Shown here one piece after another: positions 55,796-64,000 of a DNA stretch of 64,000 nucleotides. Position 1 is the first letter of the stretch. Every line of letters begins with the position of its first letter. The notes under the pieces are model-generated. The model had not been told where the DNA came from, ran no database searches, and saw nothing but the letters and a program-made list of their open reading frames with translations. A program made the position numbers and the translations under genes. The stretch is from Ruegeria conchae (GTDB lineage: Bacteria; Pseudomonadota; Alphaproteobacteria; Rhodobacterales; Rhodobacteraceae), in contig NZ_AEYW01000003.1 in assembly GCF_000192475.1 (NCBI RefSeq), positions 124,001 through 188,000 on the forward strand, in the 5' to 3' direction.

Positions 55796-56493
55796 TCTCT
55801 GGCGTTACGCGGTGGAATTATTTGCTGCGCTATTCCGGCTGAAACCAGATACAAGCTGGTGATCACCAGCCCCCAATGGGCCCAGCTTTCAGGGTGAAAG
55901 TCAACCCAGGCGGCCCAGCCTGCAAAGAATGTCCAGGCAAAGGCCATCGGCAGCGACAAGGTGCGCCAACGCTCGGTTCGGACCGGGTGAATGAATTTCA
56001 GCGGCAGGAACATTGCGACTGACAGCAAAGTGACCAGCAGCAGGATGACCCCGAAGTTGGGCTCCAAAGCGAAGATCACGATGACGAACATGTTCCAGCA
56101 GCCTGGAAAGCCGGAGAAGGAATTGTCTTTGGTTTTCATGCGCGTATCCGCAAAATACATCGCGCTGGCAAAGGTTATGACGATGATTGCGAACCACCCG
56201 GTCCAGCCGTCCATCAGCCCTGATTTGAACAGGGCAAAGGCCGGGATGAACACATAGGTCAGATAGTCGATGATCAGATCCAGCAACACGCCGTCAAACT
56301 CTGGTGCGTTCTTCTTGACGTGATAGTGCCTCGCCAGCGGGCCATCGATTCCATCCACGATGAACGAGACAACCAGCCAGAGATACATCAGGCTCCATTT
56401 CTCTTCGACTGCGGCCAGCATGGCGAGCATTGCGAAAACGGCACCTGTGGCGGTGAAGAGATGAACGGAAAGCGCTTTGAATCTAAGTGTCAT
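55780..56493 (-). CDS. pcs: Phosphatidylcholine synthase
   Basis: 237 residues, eight-helix CDP-alcohol phosphotransferase. It condenses choline with CDP-diacylglycerol to make phosphatidylcholine, a main membrane lipid of many Rhodobacteraceae. The catalytic core reads SFIVDGIDGPLARHY then FDGVLLDLIIDYLTY, with the spaced Asp residues of the DG-xx-AR-G-xxx-D-xxx-D motif. Length matches Pcs (about 240). The 3' end overlaps the GreA-like gene in convergent orientation. Confidence 0.93.
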   Translation of the reverse strand: MTLRFKALSVHLFTATGAVFAMLAMLAAVEEKWSLMYLWLVVSFIVDGIDGPLARHYHVKKNAPEFDGVLLDLIIDYLTYVFIPAFALFKSGLMDGWTGWFAIIVITFASAMYFADTRMKTKDNSFSGFPGCWNMFVIVIFALEPNFGVILLLVTLLSVAMFLPLKFIHPVRTERWRTLSLPMAFAWTFFAGWAAWVDFHPESWAHWGLVITSLYLVSAGIAQQIIPPRNARDYKTS

Positions 56494-56547
56494 GGTGGTG
56501 TCATGACGGAAGCAAGGCGCAGATGCAAAGCAAAAAGGGTCTTTGCT

Positions 56548-57468
56548 TCAGGCTTTTGGGTGCGTGCGGTTGTAGACTTCCATCAACCGTGCCGTATCGA
56601 CGGCGGTATAGGTCTGTGTGGTCGAAAGTGAGACGTGTCCCAAAAGCTCCTGAATCGCGCGCAGGTCACCACCTGCTGACAGTAAATGGGTGGCAAAGCT
56701 GTGACGCATTGCGTGTGGGGTAGCAGTGGCAGGCAAGCCAAGCTGCATTCGCGCTTTGGCGACCACGGCCTGAATGATCCCGGGGTTCAGAGGGCCGCTC
56801 CGAACGCCTCGAAACAGCGGGGCATCAGGTGTTTGCGGATGCGGACATAGCCGGAGATAGCGATCAACCGCTGCCCTAGCGGCCGGAAGAACCGGCACGA
56901 TTCGCTCTTTGCCGCCTTTCCCTGAAATGCGCAGAGTATCCGGTAGGGGCGCATCCGATCCGGTCAGGGAAAGTGCCTCGGAAATGCGAAGCCCACAACC
57001 GTATAGGAGTGTTACAACCGCGACATCCCGGGCGGCAACCCAATCGGAAGATGATTGCAACTCGACAGTTTCGATCATGGCGCGGGCTGCGTCTTCGGCC
57101 AGAGGGCGCGGCAATTTCTTGGTAAATTTAGGCGCGCGTGTGGACAGGACAGCGGTCGGCTCGAACCCTTCGCGTTCAGCCAGCCAACGATAGAAGTTTT
57201 TGACCGCAGACAGTTTGCGCGCCAGAGATCGCGCGCCGACGTCTGAATTGCGCTGATCCGCCATCCAGGCCCGCATATCCGAGACGGTAATACGTTCAAG
57301 TGCTGCCAGCCCTTGGCGCTCGCTGTGATGCAGGGTCATGAAGGACAGGAATTCGGTCACGTCACCGCGATAGGCCTCGAGCGTATTCTCTGATCGCCCA
57401 GCGAGCGCCCCCAGACTGTCCAGCCAATGCTGCAAAGCATCGCGGCAGGCTGGGGAGATCAGGCTCAT
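56548..57468 (-). CDS. xerC: Tyrosine recombinase XerC
   Basis: 306 residues. Resolves chromosome dimers at dif with XerD. The catalytic set is complete: R161 (GLRISEAL), K184 (ISGKGGKER), H252 and R255 (HAMRHSFATHL), H278 (LGHVSLSTTQ) and Y287 (TYTAV). The N-terminal SAM-like core-binding domain starts at about residue 10. It is the housekeeping protein rather than a phage integrase: no att sites or phage genes lie nearby and the gene is coupled to DUF484 (four-base overlap). Confidence 0.96.
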   Translation of the reverse strand: MSLISPACRDALQHWLDSLGALAGRSENTLEAYRGDVTEFLSFMTLHHSERQGLAALERITVSDMRAWMADQRNSDVGARSLARKLSAVKNFYRWLAEREGFEPTAVLSTRAPKFTKKLPRPLAEDAARAMIETVELQSSSDWVAARDVAVVTLLYGCGLRISEALSLTGSDAPLPDTLRISGKGGKERIVPVLPAARAAVDRYLRLCPHPQTPDAPLFRGVRSGPLNPGIIQAVVAKARMQLGLPATATPHAMRHSFATHLLSAGGDLRAIQELLGHVSLSTTQTYTAVDTARLMEVYNRTHPKA

Positions 57469-58172
57469 GACAACCAGTGGCGCATCGAGCGTTCAAAGAC
57501 ACCGGCAAAGAAGGCAAGAAGATCTGTGCCAAGCTGAGGTGAGAAATGCCGTGGGTCGTTGGCACCCATGACAATCATGCCGGGCAAGCGTCCCGCGCCG
57601 AGATCAAGTTTGAGGCAGGCTTCGGATTGCAGTTGATCAGCCTGTTCACCGTAGACTTGAGGATTGGGACAGCGAATTTCGCGCAGCGTTACTTCGCGCG
57701 GTTGGCCATTGCGGTCCGAGGTCAGGTAGCTGTCGATAAATCCGGGCTCGACCACGGTCAGAACGCCGCCAAGCTGGTTCACTACAGGATCGTCGCGCAC
57801 GATAGTTGTTTCAAGAACCAATGTGATGTGATCGACGCGCAGGATCTCGGCCACGTCATTGCCAAGCGCGCGCAAGAAATCTTCGAATACTGTGGGCTCG
57901 AGAAGCCGGAGAATGGCACGATGCACCTGATTTGTGCCTGCCAGATTTTCGTAAGCTGCTGCGATGACTGAGCGATGGGTATCCTCAAGCCGATCGAGCC
58001 GTGCCTCAAGGCGTTGCATGGCGATGCCGCGCAGATCAACGACATTGTCACCACGGGCTTGTTCATTTGCCGCCACAAGGGCTTGCATCAGGTCTTTGTC
58101 ATCCAGCACTGCGTCAGGCTCAGCCAGAATCGCGGCGCGGAGATTGTCCTTGAGTTTAGGATCGCTGCTCAT
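57465..58172 (-). CDS. DUF484 family protein
   Basis: 235 residues from the ATG at 58172 (MSSDPKLKDNLRAAILAEPD). The N-terminal part is helical with a coiled coil (QRLEARLDRLEDTHRSVIAAA), followed by a GAF-like alpha/beta domain (DVAEILRVDHITLVLETTIV, ACLKLDLGAGRLPGMIVMGA). DUF484 genes usually precede xerC, as here with ATGA overlap; the function is unknown. Its in-frame extension upstream is not conserved. Confidence 0.9.
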   Translation of the reverse strand: MSSDPKLKDNLRAAILAEPDAVLDDKDLMQALVAANEQARGDNVVDLRGIAMQRLEARLDRLEDTHRSVIAAAYENLAGTNQVHRAILRLLEPTVFEDFLRALGNDVAEILRVDHITLVLETTIVRDDPVVNQLGGVLTVVEPGFIDSYLTSDRNGQPREVTLREIRCPNPQVYGEQADQLQSEACLKLDLGAGRLPGMIVMGANDPRHFSPQLGTDLLAFFAGVFERSMRHWLS

Positions 58173-58272
58173 GTCCCGTCCGGTCGTTTTTTGTTTTGGC
58201 GGGCTTATAACACGGGTTACCGGATTTGCCTTGGGAAAAATGCACGCGAAAGGCGAATTTCGTCGCTGCTGT

Positions 58273-58288
58273 GGCGGGAGCTCCCGCC
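58273..58288. promoter_or_regulatory. Perfect 16-bp palindrome upstream of DUF484-xerC
   Basis: GGCGGGAG immediately followed by CTCCCGCC, a perfect 8+8 palindrome about 100 bases before the DUF484 start. It could be an operator or the loopless core of a hairpin. Confidence 0.4.
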
Positions 58289-58330
58289 AGCCATGCGCTG
58301 ATTGAAATTCAGCTTTGGCGGTTGGGCCGG

Positions 58331-58354
58331 GCGCGGTGCCTGCCGGCACCGCGC
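58331..58354 (-). terminator. Stable hairpin after tal
   Basis: GCGCGGTGCC (58331-58340) pairs perfectly with GGCACCGCGC (58345-58354) around a four-base loop, 15 bases after the tal stop on the minus strand. No T-run follows, so termination would rely on stem stability or Rho. Confidence 0.55.
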
Positions 58355-58368
58355 GGCAGCGCTTGGGA

Positions 58369-59022
58369 TCAGAGGATTTTCTGACCTGTTTTGGCCCAGT
58401 CGGCCAGGAATGTTTCCAGACCTTTGTCGGTCAGCGGGTGGTCGGCCAGTTTCTTGATGACACCCGGAGGAGCTGTAATCACGTCGGCCCCGATGCGGGC
58501 GCTGTCGGTCACGTGGTTTACGGTACGGATCGAGGCGGCCAGGATTTCGGTTTCAAACCCGTAGTTGTCATAGACCTGACGGATATCTGCGATTAGATCC
58601 ATGCCATCGAGGTTGATATCGTCAAGGCGTCCGATGAAAGGCGAGATGAAGGTCGCACCCGCCTTGGCGGCCAGAATCGCTTGGTTGGTCGAGAAGCACA
58701 GGGTCACGTTGACCATCTGGCCTTCGTCGGTCAGCGTTTTACAGGTTTTTAAACCCGCCCATGTCAGCGGTACTTTGACAGCAATGTTCGATGCAATCTT
58801 TGCCAGCTTGCGGCCTTCGGCGATCATGTCGTCCGCTTCGGTGGCGACAACTTCGGCCGAGACGGGGCCGTCGACCAGATCACAGATCTCTTTGGTGACT
58901 TCCAGAATGTCGCGGCCCGATTTCAGGATCAGCGAGGGGTTGGTGGTTACGCCGTCCACCATGCCCAGATCGTTCAGTTCGGCGATGGCGTCGATCTCGG
59001 CGGTGTCTACGAAGAATTTCAT
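58369..59022 (-). CDS. tal: Fructose-6-phosphate aldolase/transaldolase-like protein
   Basis: 217 residues, the short transaldolase subfamily (TalB/FSA type 3). The Schiff-base lysine is K83 in [14 protein letters not shown]; other conserved stretches are [25 protein letters not shown] and [11 protein letters not shown]. It would interconvert pentose-phosphate intermediates or cleave fructose-6-phosphate; sequence alone does not separate the two. Transcribed divergently from priA with 88 bases between. Confidence 0.92.
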   Translation of the reverse strand: MKFFVDTAEIDAIAELNDLGMVDGVTTNPSLILKSGRDILEVTKEICDLVDGPVSAEVVATEADDMIAEGRKLAKIASNIAVKVPLTWAGLKTCKTLTDEGQMVNVTLCFSTNQAILAAKAGATFISPFIGRLDDINLDGMDLIADIRQVYDNYGFETEILAASIRTVNHVTDSARIGADVITAPPGVIKKLADHPLTDKGLETFLADWAKTGQKIL

Positions 59023-59110
59023 GAGGGCAGTCCTTTGATGGGTTGGCCTTGGTCGCGGATGGCTTTACCTCAAAGAGACCCATGCTGGAACCCCCCGCGA
59101 AGGATATGCC

Positions 59111-61306
59111 GTGAGCGCTAACGGATTTTTCGACGAAGGAGAGCTGGTTGCGGTGCTGACCACGCAACCGCTGGACCGGACGTTAGACTATAAAGCGCCC
59201 GAAGGCGGGTGCTTTCTTGGGGCGTTTGTCGAAGTGCCTTTGGGGCCGCGTAAAGTCTTGGGTGTGGTCTGGGGGCAGGGGCAGGGCGGTTTTGACCTGG
59301 CCAAGGCGCGGTCGGTGATCCGGGTGCTTGAAGTCGCGCCGATGCGCGAGGAGACGCGTGTGTTTCTGGGGCGCGTAGCGGATTACACGCTGACACCTAT
59401 GCCCGCGATGCTGCGTCTGGCGACGCGCGCGCCGGGATTGGGTGATCCGCAGTCAATGCGCAAAGTTTATCGGCTGGGAAGCACGGAACCGGATCGGATG
59501 ACAGACGCCCGAACACGGGTGTTGGAGGTGCTGCGGGATTACGGTGGGCTGGCGTTCACACTGAAAGAACTGGCCGAGCAGGCGGGTGTAACCTCCTCCG
59601 TGGTCAAAGGACTGGTCAAACAAGGCGCTGTGCGGGAAGAGGACAGCCCGCGAGATCTGCCCTATCCCCATCTGGACCCTGATCTGCCGGGGAAAGACCT
59701 GACCGAGGATCAGGCAAAAGCCGTTGCGCGGCTTCAAGCTGGGCAGCGCACGGGTGACTATGGGACCACGCTGCTGAAGGGCGTGACGGGGTCGGGCAAA
59801 ACCGAGGTTTATCTGGAAGCCGTGGCCGAGGCGTTGCGCAAGGGGCGGCAGGCTTTGGTCCTTTTGCCCGAAATTGCTTTGACGGCGGAGTTTCTGACCC
59901 GTGTCGAGGCACGTTTCGGTGCGCGTCCGGCGGAATGGCATTCGGGCGCAACAATGACAGAACGCCGTCGGGTCTGGCGGATGGTCGGGCAGGGGGCTGC
60001 TCAGCTGGTTGTGGGCGCTCGGTCGGCGCTGTTCCTGCCTTTCCGCGATCTGGGGCTGGTTGTGGTCGATGAAGAGCACGACACGTCGTACAAACAGGAA
60101 GATGGCGTGCATTACAGCGCACGTGATATGGCGGTGCTGCGGGCCTCGATCTGCGGGGCGCGCGTGGTTCTGGCGAGCGCGACGCCGTCGCTGGAAAGCT
60201 GGGCGAATGCCGAGGCTGGGAAGTATGAGCGTCTCGACCTGACCGCACGCTTCGGGGCGGCGGTCCTGCCCGAGATGAAGCCCATCGACATGCGGGCCGA
60301 ACAGATGCAGGCAGGGACTTGGATTTCCCCCTCACTGCGGCAGGCGGTGCGGCAGCGGATTGAGCGGGGCGAACAGTCGCTGCTGTTCATCAACCGCCGT
60401 GGCTATGCCCCGGTGACCTTGTGCCGGGCTTGTGGCGAGCAAATTGCCTGTAACCATTGCGACGCGCGGATGGTGGAGCACCGGTTCCTCAAACGCCTGA
60501 TGTGCCACCAATGTGGTGAGACCAAGCCGATGCCCGAAACCTGCCCCTCCTGCGGGGTCGAGGGCAAGCTTGCACCGGTCGGGCCGGGGATTGAAAGGCT
60601 GGCCGAAGAGGCCGAGGCGACGTTCCCCGAGGCCAAGATCGCGATGCTCAGCTCTGACCTGTTTGGCTCAGCTAGGGCCTTGAAGGCCAAGATCGAAGAG
60701 ATTGCCGAGGGCGATGCGGATATCATTATCGGGACGCAACTGGTGGCGAAGGGGCATAACTTTCCCAAGCTGACACTGGTGGGAGTGATCGATGCGGACC
60801 TCAGCCTGCACGGGGCCGACCTGCGCGCGGCGGAACGAACCTTTCAATTGATGCGGCAGGTTGCGGGCCGGGCAGGCCGTGCGGATAAACCGGGGCAGGC
60901 GTTGCTGCAAACCTTCCAGCCTGAGCATCCTGTGATCCGGGCGATTCTATCGGGCGATGAAGAAGGGTTCTGGACGGCTGAAGCCGCTGGGCGTCAGGCC
61001 GCTGGGGTGCCGCCTTACGGCCGTATGGCCGGGATAGTCCTGTCGGGCCCCGAAGTTGGGCCGGTCTTCGATATCGGCAATGCCATGGCGCGCAACGATG
61101 CACCGCTGCGCGACGTCGGAGCGCAGGTCTTTGGCCCGGCTCCGGCCCCCATCGCGCGCATACGTGGCCGTCACCGCGTCCGGCTTTTGGTCAAAGCCCC
61201 GAAAGGCGCGCCTATTCAGGACGCCATCGCCCGCTGGATTGCGCCATTGAAGTTGAAAGGCGATATCCGCCTGGCCGTGGATATCGACCCGCAAAGCTTC
61301 TACTGA
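59111..61306 (+). CDS. priA: Primosomal protein N' (replication restart helicase)
   Basis: 731 residues from the GTG at 59111 (AAGGA six bases upstream). An N-terminal DNA-binding domain is followed by a helicase core with Walker A GVTGSGKTEVYL (about 237), a DEEHD box and FINRRGYAPVT, interrupted by the zinc-binding region (CRACGEQIACNHC, CHQCGE, CPSCG) that is diagnostic of PriA. It restarts collapsed replication forks. The tal-priA divergent pair is conserved in this order in related genomes. Confidence 0.97.
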   Translation: MSANGFFDEGELVAVLTTQPLDRTLDYKAPEGGCFLGAFVEVPLGPRKVLGVVWGQGQGGFDLAKARSVIRVLEVAPMREETRVFLGRVADYTLTPMPAMLRLATRAPGLGDPQSMRKVYRLGSTEPDRMTDARTRVLEVLRDYGGLAFTLKELAEQAGVTSSVVKGLVKQGAVREEDSPRDLPYPHLDPDLPGKDLTEDQAKAVARLQAGQRTGDYGTTLLKGVTGSGKTEVYLEAVAEALRKGRQALVLLPEIALTAEFLTRVEARFGARPAEWHSGATMTERRRVWRMVGQGAAQLVVGARSALFLPFRDLGLVVVDEEHDTSYKQEDGVHYSARDMAVLRASICGARVVLASATPSLESWANAEAGKYERLDLTARFGAAVLPEMKPIDMRAEQMQAGTWISPSLRQAVRQRIERGEQSLLFINRRGYAPVTLCRACGEQIACNHCDARMVEHRFLKRLMCHQCGETKPMPETCPSCGVEGKLAPVGPGIERLAEEAEATFPEAKIAMLSSDLFGSARALKAKIEEIAEGDADIIIGTQLVAKGHNFPKLTLVGVIDADLSLHGADLRAAERTFQLMRQVAGRAGRADKPGQALLQTFQPEHPVIRAILSGDEEGFWTAEAAGRQAAGVPPYGRMAGIVLSGPEVGPVFDIGNAMARNDAPLRDVGAQVFGPAPAPIARIRGRHRVRLLVKAPKGAPIQDAIARWIAPLKLKGDIRLAVDIDPQSFY

Positions 61307-61385
61307 CCCCTGCATCAGTGCAGAGCCACTGTGCGCCAGCCGCTTTCCACTCGCCAAAAGGTACAAATGGGCGTAAGGCAACCTC

Positions 61386-62618
61386 ATGCTGAAACCCATG
61401 CCCTTGTCTGAGGCGCAGAGTCTTCCGCTCTGGCGCCGTCCTATGACGCTCTTGTTCGTGATGGCGTTGACCATGCCGATCGCGTTCAACGCGTGGAGTG
61501 CGTTGCTGAACAATTTTGTCATTGAGGCTGCGAATTTTGACGGGGCGGATATCGGTCTGTTGCACACGGTGCGCGAAATTCCGGGGTTTCTGGCCGTCGG
61601 CGTTATCGCAGTGATCATCTTCATCCGCGAGCAGGTTCTGGCCATGATCTCGTTGATGATGCTGGGCGCTGCAACTGCGGTGACCGCGTGGTTTCCAAGC
61701 CTTGGCGGTCTGTTGTTTGTCACTCTGTTCAGCTCAATCGGGTTTCACTATTACGAGACGGTGAATCAGTCGTTGCAACTGCAGTGGTTGCCCAAGGATC
61801 GTGCGCCACAGATTTTGGGTTGGCTGGTTGCGATGGGTTCGGCTGCGACGGCTGTGGTCTATGGCCTGATCGTGCTGACATGGGATCGGTTCGATCTGTC
61901 TTACAACTTCGTCTTCATGGCTGCTGGCGGCGTAACCGTTCTGCTTGCGCTGTTTTGTCTGATCGCATTTCCGCAGTTCGATTCGCCGACACCCCAGACC
62001 AAAAAGATCGTACTGCGCAGACGTTACTGGTTGTATTACGCCCTGCAATTCATGGCAGGCGCGCGGCGTCAGATTTTCATCGTTTTTGCGGGCTTCATGA
62101 TGGTTGAGAAGTTCGGGTTTGAGGTGCACGAACTGACCAGCCTCTACCTCATCAACCTGATGATCAACATGGCCGCAGCGCCGATGTTGGGCAAAGCAGT
62201 TGCCAGATTCGGGGAGCGCCGCACACTGATCTTTGAATATTCCGGCCTTGCAATCGTATTCGCAGCCTACGGTGGTATCTATTGGTTCGGTTGGGGCGTT
62301 TTGCTGGCGGCAATATTATATGTGATCGATCATGTTCTGTTTGCGCTGGCACTGGCACTGAAAACATACTTCCAAAAGATCGCCGATCCGGCAGATATTG
62401 CACCCACTGCGGCCGTTGCCTTTACTATTAACCATATCGCGGCAGTGTTCCTGCCTGCGCTTTTGGGCCTGCTTTGGGTCATTTCACCGGGCGCCGTATT
62501 TGGTCTTGCCGCTGCGATGGCGATGGTGTCGTTGGGCTTGTCTCTTCTGATCCCACGGCATCCGGAGGCCGGGAACGAGACAATCCTGTCGAAATACGCC
62601 ACTGCACCCGCCGAGTAG
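61386..62618 (+). CDS. MFS transporter
   Basis: 410 residues with about 12 membrane helices in two halves (LFVMALTMPIAFNAWSALL, HTVREIPGFLAVGVIAVIIF; KFGFEVHELTSLYLINLMIN, FTINHIAAVFLPALLGLLWV). The cytoplasmic loop after helix 2 and the central loop (TKKIVLRRRYW) are weakly conserved. No diagnostic substrate motif can be read; a sugar or drug exporter is possible. It lies 79 bases after priA and is probably independent. Confidence 0.85.
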   Translation: MLKPMPLSEAQSLPLWRRPMTLLFVMALTMPIAFNAWSALLNNFVIEAANFDGADIGLLHTVREIPGFLAVGVIAVIIFIREQVLAMISLMMLGAATAVTAWFPSLGGLLFVTLFSSIGFHYYETVNQSLQLQWLPKDRAPQILGWLVAMGSAATAVVYGLIVLTWDRFDLSYNFVFMAAGGVTVLLALFCLIAFPQFDSPTPQTKKIVLRRRYWLYYALQFMAGARRQIFIVFAGFMMVEKFGFEVHELTSLYLINLMINMAAAPMLGKAVARFGERRTLIFEYSGLAIVFAAYGGIYWFGWGVLLAAILYVIDHVLFALALALKTYFQKIADPADIAPTAAVAFTINHIAAVFLPALLGLLWVISPGAVFGLAAAMAMVSLGLSLLIPRHPEAGNETILSKYATAPAE

Positions 62619-62686
62619 TCACCGGCGCTTGACCTCGGCGCCGCGCCGCCCTACGCGCAGGGGCAGCTTGAGACAGGAGGCCCCCA

Positions 62687-63565
62687 ATGCCCACATTCAC
62701 CGCACTGACCACCCTGACCGGCAGAGTAGCAGCCGAGGGTCTGGGCGAGGCGATGGAACGTCTGAACCCGGAGCCCACCGGTGTGGGGGTGTTTGAGGTC
62801 GAGGATGGCTCGGGCCTATGGGAGATCGGCGGGTACTTTACTGAAGCGCCAGACGAGACCGCGTTGGCCGTTTTGGCTGCCGCATTTGAGGCCAAGCCAT
62901 TCGTCGTCTCAGAGCTTCCCGAAACTGACTGGGTTGCACATGTACGTCGCGAACTGGCCCCGGTCGAAGCAGGTCGTTTTTTTGTATATGGCAGCCACGA
63001 CGCAGACAAGCTGCCCGATGGTCGTATTCCATTGTTGATTGAAGCCGCGATGGCCTTTGGCACGGGGCATCATGGAACGACATTAGGATGTCTCAAAGCT
63101 CTGGACTTTCTTCTGGATGAAGGCTTCGCGGCCACCAAAGTTGCCGATATCGGTTGCGGTACTGCCGTGCTGGCGATGGCCGCGGCTCGGGTTTGGGATG
63201 GCGATATCATCGCCAGTGATATCGATGAGGTTGCTGTTGACGTGGCCGAGGCCAATCTGAGGGCAAACGGTATGGCAGGAGCCGTGAAATGCGTCGAAGC
63301 GGCGGGATTCGATCATCCCGACCTGAATGAACATGCGCCTTATGACCTGATATTTGCAAACATTCTCAAAGGACCCCTAGTCGCGCTTTCACCAGAGATA
63401 TCGGCGAATCTGCGGGTAGGCGGACACGCAATCCTATCGGGAATCCTCAATGAACAAGCTGATGACGTGCTCACAGTTTATATCCAAAATGGCTTCAATC
63501 AGGTGCGCGGGAGTGAGATTGGTGAGTGGACGACGCTAATCTTAAGCAAACGGGGCGAAAGCTAG
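62687..63565 (+). CDS. prmA: Ribosomal protein L11 methyltransferase
   Basis: 292 residues. Trimethylates L11 using SAM. An N-terminal substrate-binding domain precedes the Rossmann fold with AFGTGHHGTTLGCLKAL, ADIGCGTAVLAMAAARVW and FANILKGPLVAL, the three typical PrmA blocks. AGGAGG is 8 bases before the start. A weak GTGG/CCAC hairpin with T-rich tail lies at about 63580-63600. Confidence 0.95.
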   Translation: MPTFTALTTLTGRVAAEGLGEAMERLNPEPTGVGVFEVEDGSGLWEIGGYFTEAPDETALAVLAAAFEAKPFVVSELPETDWVAHVRRELAPVEAGRFFVYGSHDADKLPDGRIPLLIEAAMAFGTGHHGTTLGCLKALDFLLDEGFAATKVADIGCGTAVLAMAAARVWDGDIIASDIDEVAVDVAEANLRANGMAGAVKCVEAAGFDHPDLNEHAPYDLIFANILKGPLVALSPEISANLRVGGHAILSGILNEQADDVLTVYIQNGFNQVRGSEIGEWTTLILSKRGES

Positions 63566-63664
63566 GCCATTTGCGGGAGTTTTGTGGATTTTCGCCACGT
63601 TTTTGTCGCATTCTTCTTTTACCGTCATTGGACGCAATCGGGGGGCGGTTTTTTGGAGGCTGCC

Positions 63665-64000
63665 ATGACTGGAAAACAACTGGAATTTGATCAACGCGTT
63701 ACGCGCTTGAACAAAAAGCATCAAAAACTAAGCCGTGGGTATCGTGCGACCATGCGGTCGGATGGACTGGTGGTGATGAAGCCGCAGCGCGTGCGCTCGG
63801 CAGTTCCGGCCAGGGTTTTACTAATGTGTGTGGTGGGCTTCTTTGGTTTCAAAGCTTTCCTTCTGTCCCATCTGGGCCCGTCTGCCTACGACACGCGCGT
63901 GGATGCCTTGCACCAAGGTACTGCAGTTGAACAAGCTGGCGCATGGATCATGCAAGCCGATCCTGTGACTGCATTCTTTGCCACCCAATTAAACAAGGTA
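63665..64000 (+). CDS. Membrane protein of unknown function, truncated by the window end
   Basis: The frame from the ATG at 63665 is open to the last base (112 codons) and continues beyond the window. GGAGG precedes the start by five bases. The first 45 residues are basic and soluble (QLEFDQRVTRLNKKHQKLSR), followed by one membrane helix (VLLMCVVGFFGFKAFLLSHL) and a periplasmic part with AYDTRVDALHQGTAVEQAGA. I do not recognise the family; the true length is unknown. Confidence 0.7.
   Translation, partial: MTGKQLEFDQRVTRLNKKHQKLSRGYRATMRSDGLVVMKPQRVRSAVPARVLLMCVVGFFGFKAFLLSHLGPSAYDTRVDALHQGTAVEQAGAWIMQADPVTAFFATQLNKV

Noticed and set aside
56548..57468. Tyrosine recombinase as a sign of a mobile island
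   Set aside because: All features match housekeeping XerC, with the usual DUF484 partner and no att repeats, tRNA or phage genes nearby.
59453..60393. Several minus-strand frames of 90-240 residues over priA
   Set aside because: High-GC shadows of priA; Arg/Pro/Ala-rich with no domain or start signal.
1..64000. tRNA, rRNA, CRISPR arrays, transposases or a prophage
   Set aside because: Gaps between genes were read on both strands; no cloverleaf, spaced direct repeats, or mobile-element proteins were seen.

Overview
The window looks like chromosomal DNA of an alphaproteobacterium of the Rhodobacteraceae, most likely the Roseobacter group (Ruegeria-like). This is inferred from protein character, from gene neighbourhoods known in that family (cmk-rpsA-ihfB-lapA-trpF-trpB; rplY-pth; priA-tal-DUF484-xerC) and from a 45-bp GCGAGGCTCTGCCTCGC-type intergenic repeat present twice. 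Coding density is high: 59 protein genes, no gap without a gene longer than about 270 bases, and no rRNA, tRNA, CRISPR array, transposase or prophage that I could recognise. Both outermost genes (aroA and a small membrane protein) are cut by the window edges.

Layout. 1-8.8 kb: aroA, cmk, a YHS-domain protein, two small Rhodobacterales proteins, rpsA, ihfB, lapA, trpF, an unknown gene and trpB. 8.9-16.8 kb: methyltransferase, DUF2237, serine hydrolase, pth, rplY, L-lactate dehydrogenase, trpA (away from trpB and on the other strand), a PagL-like outer-membrane protein and ychF. 16.9-23.4 kb: a membrane-anchored NYN-type nuclease of different composition, then a LysR regulator followed by a two-subunit NAD-linked Mo/W formate dehydrogenase. 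23.4-29.3 kb: tamA-tamB. 29.5-38 kb: purine ring degradation (puuD, LysR, uraH, a puuE-uraD fusion, allA, an NCS2 permease and allE), interrupted by a GAPDH paralogue and a small exported protein. 38-46.9 kb: exported protein, acyl-CoA dehydrogenase and thioesterase, a DUF1007/NicO metal exporter pair, truA, a ycjX-GNAT-ycjF cluster and a VIT1-type transporter. 47-56.5 kb: SDR/DoxX-like protein with a probable start-region frameshift, DUF2269, DUF2339, ileS, ogt, a GreA-like protein and pcs. 56.5-64 kb: xerC, DUF484, tal, priA, an MFS transporter, prmA and a truncated membrane protein.

Working together. The purine cluster encodes most of urate to glyoxylate via 5-hydroxyisourate, OHCU, allantoin, ureidoglycine and ureidoglycolate; the allantoate amidohydrolase step is not encoded here. 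A LysR gene beside puuD and an ATTGAT-N6-ATCAAT palindrome between uraH and puuE suggest control by that regulator. The formate dehydrogenase pair resembles the heterodimeric FDH1 type of methylotrophs and would produce NADH from formate. The remainder is mostly housekeeping: translation, tryptophan and aromatic synthesis, outer-membrane assembly, replication restart and phosphatidylcholine synthesis.

Most notable points: the probable homopolymer frameshift at the start of the SDR/DoxX gene (about 46990), the Asn in place of the catalytic Glu in the PagL-like protein, the compound palindromic repeat after lldD, the NYN nuclease, and the ycjX-GNAT-ycjF overlap cluster.
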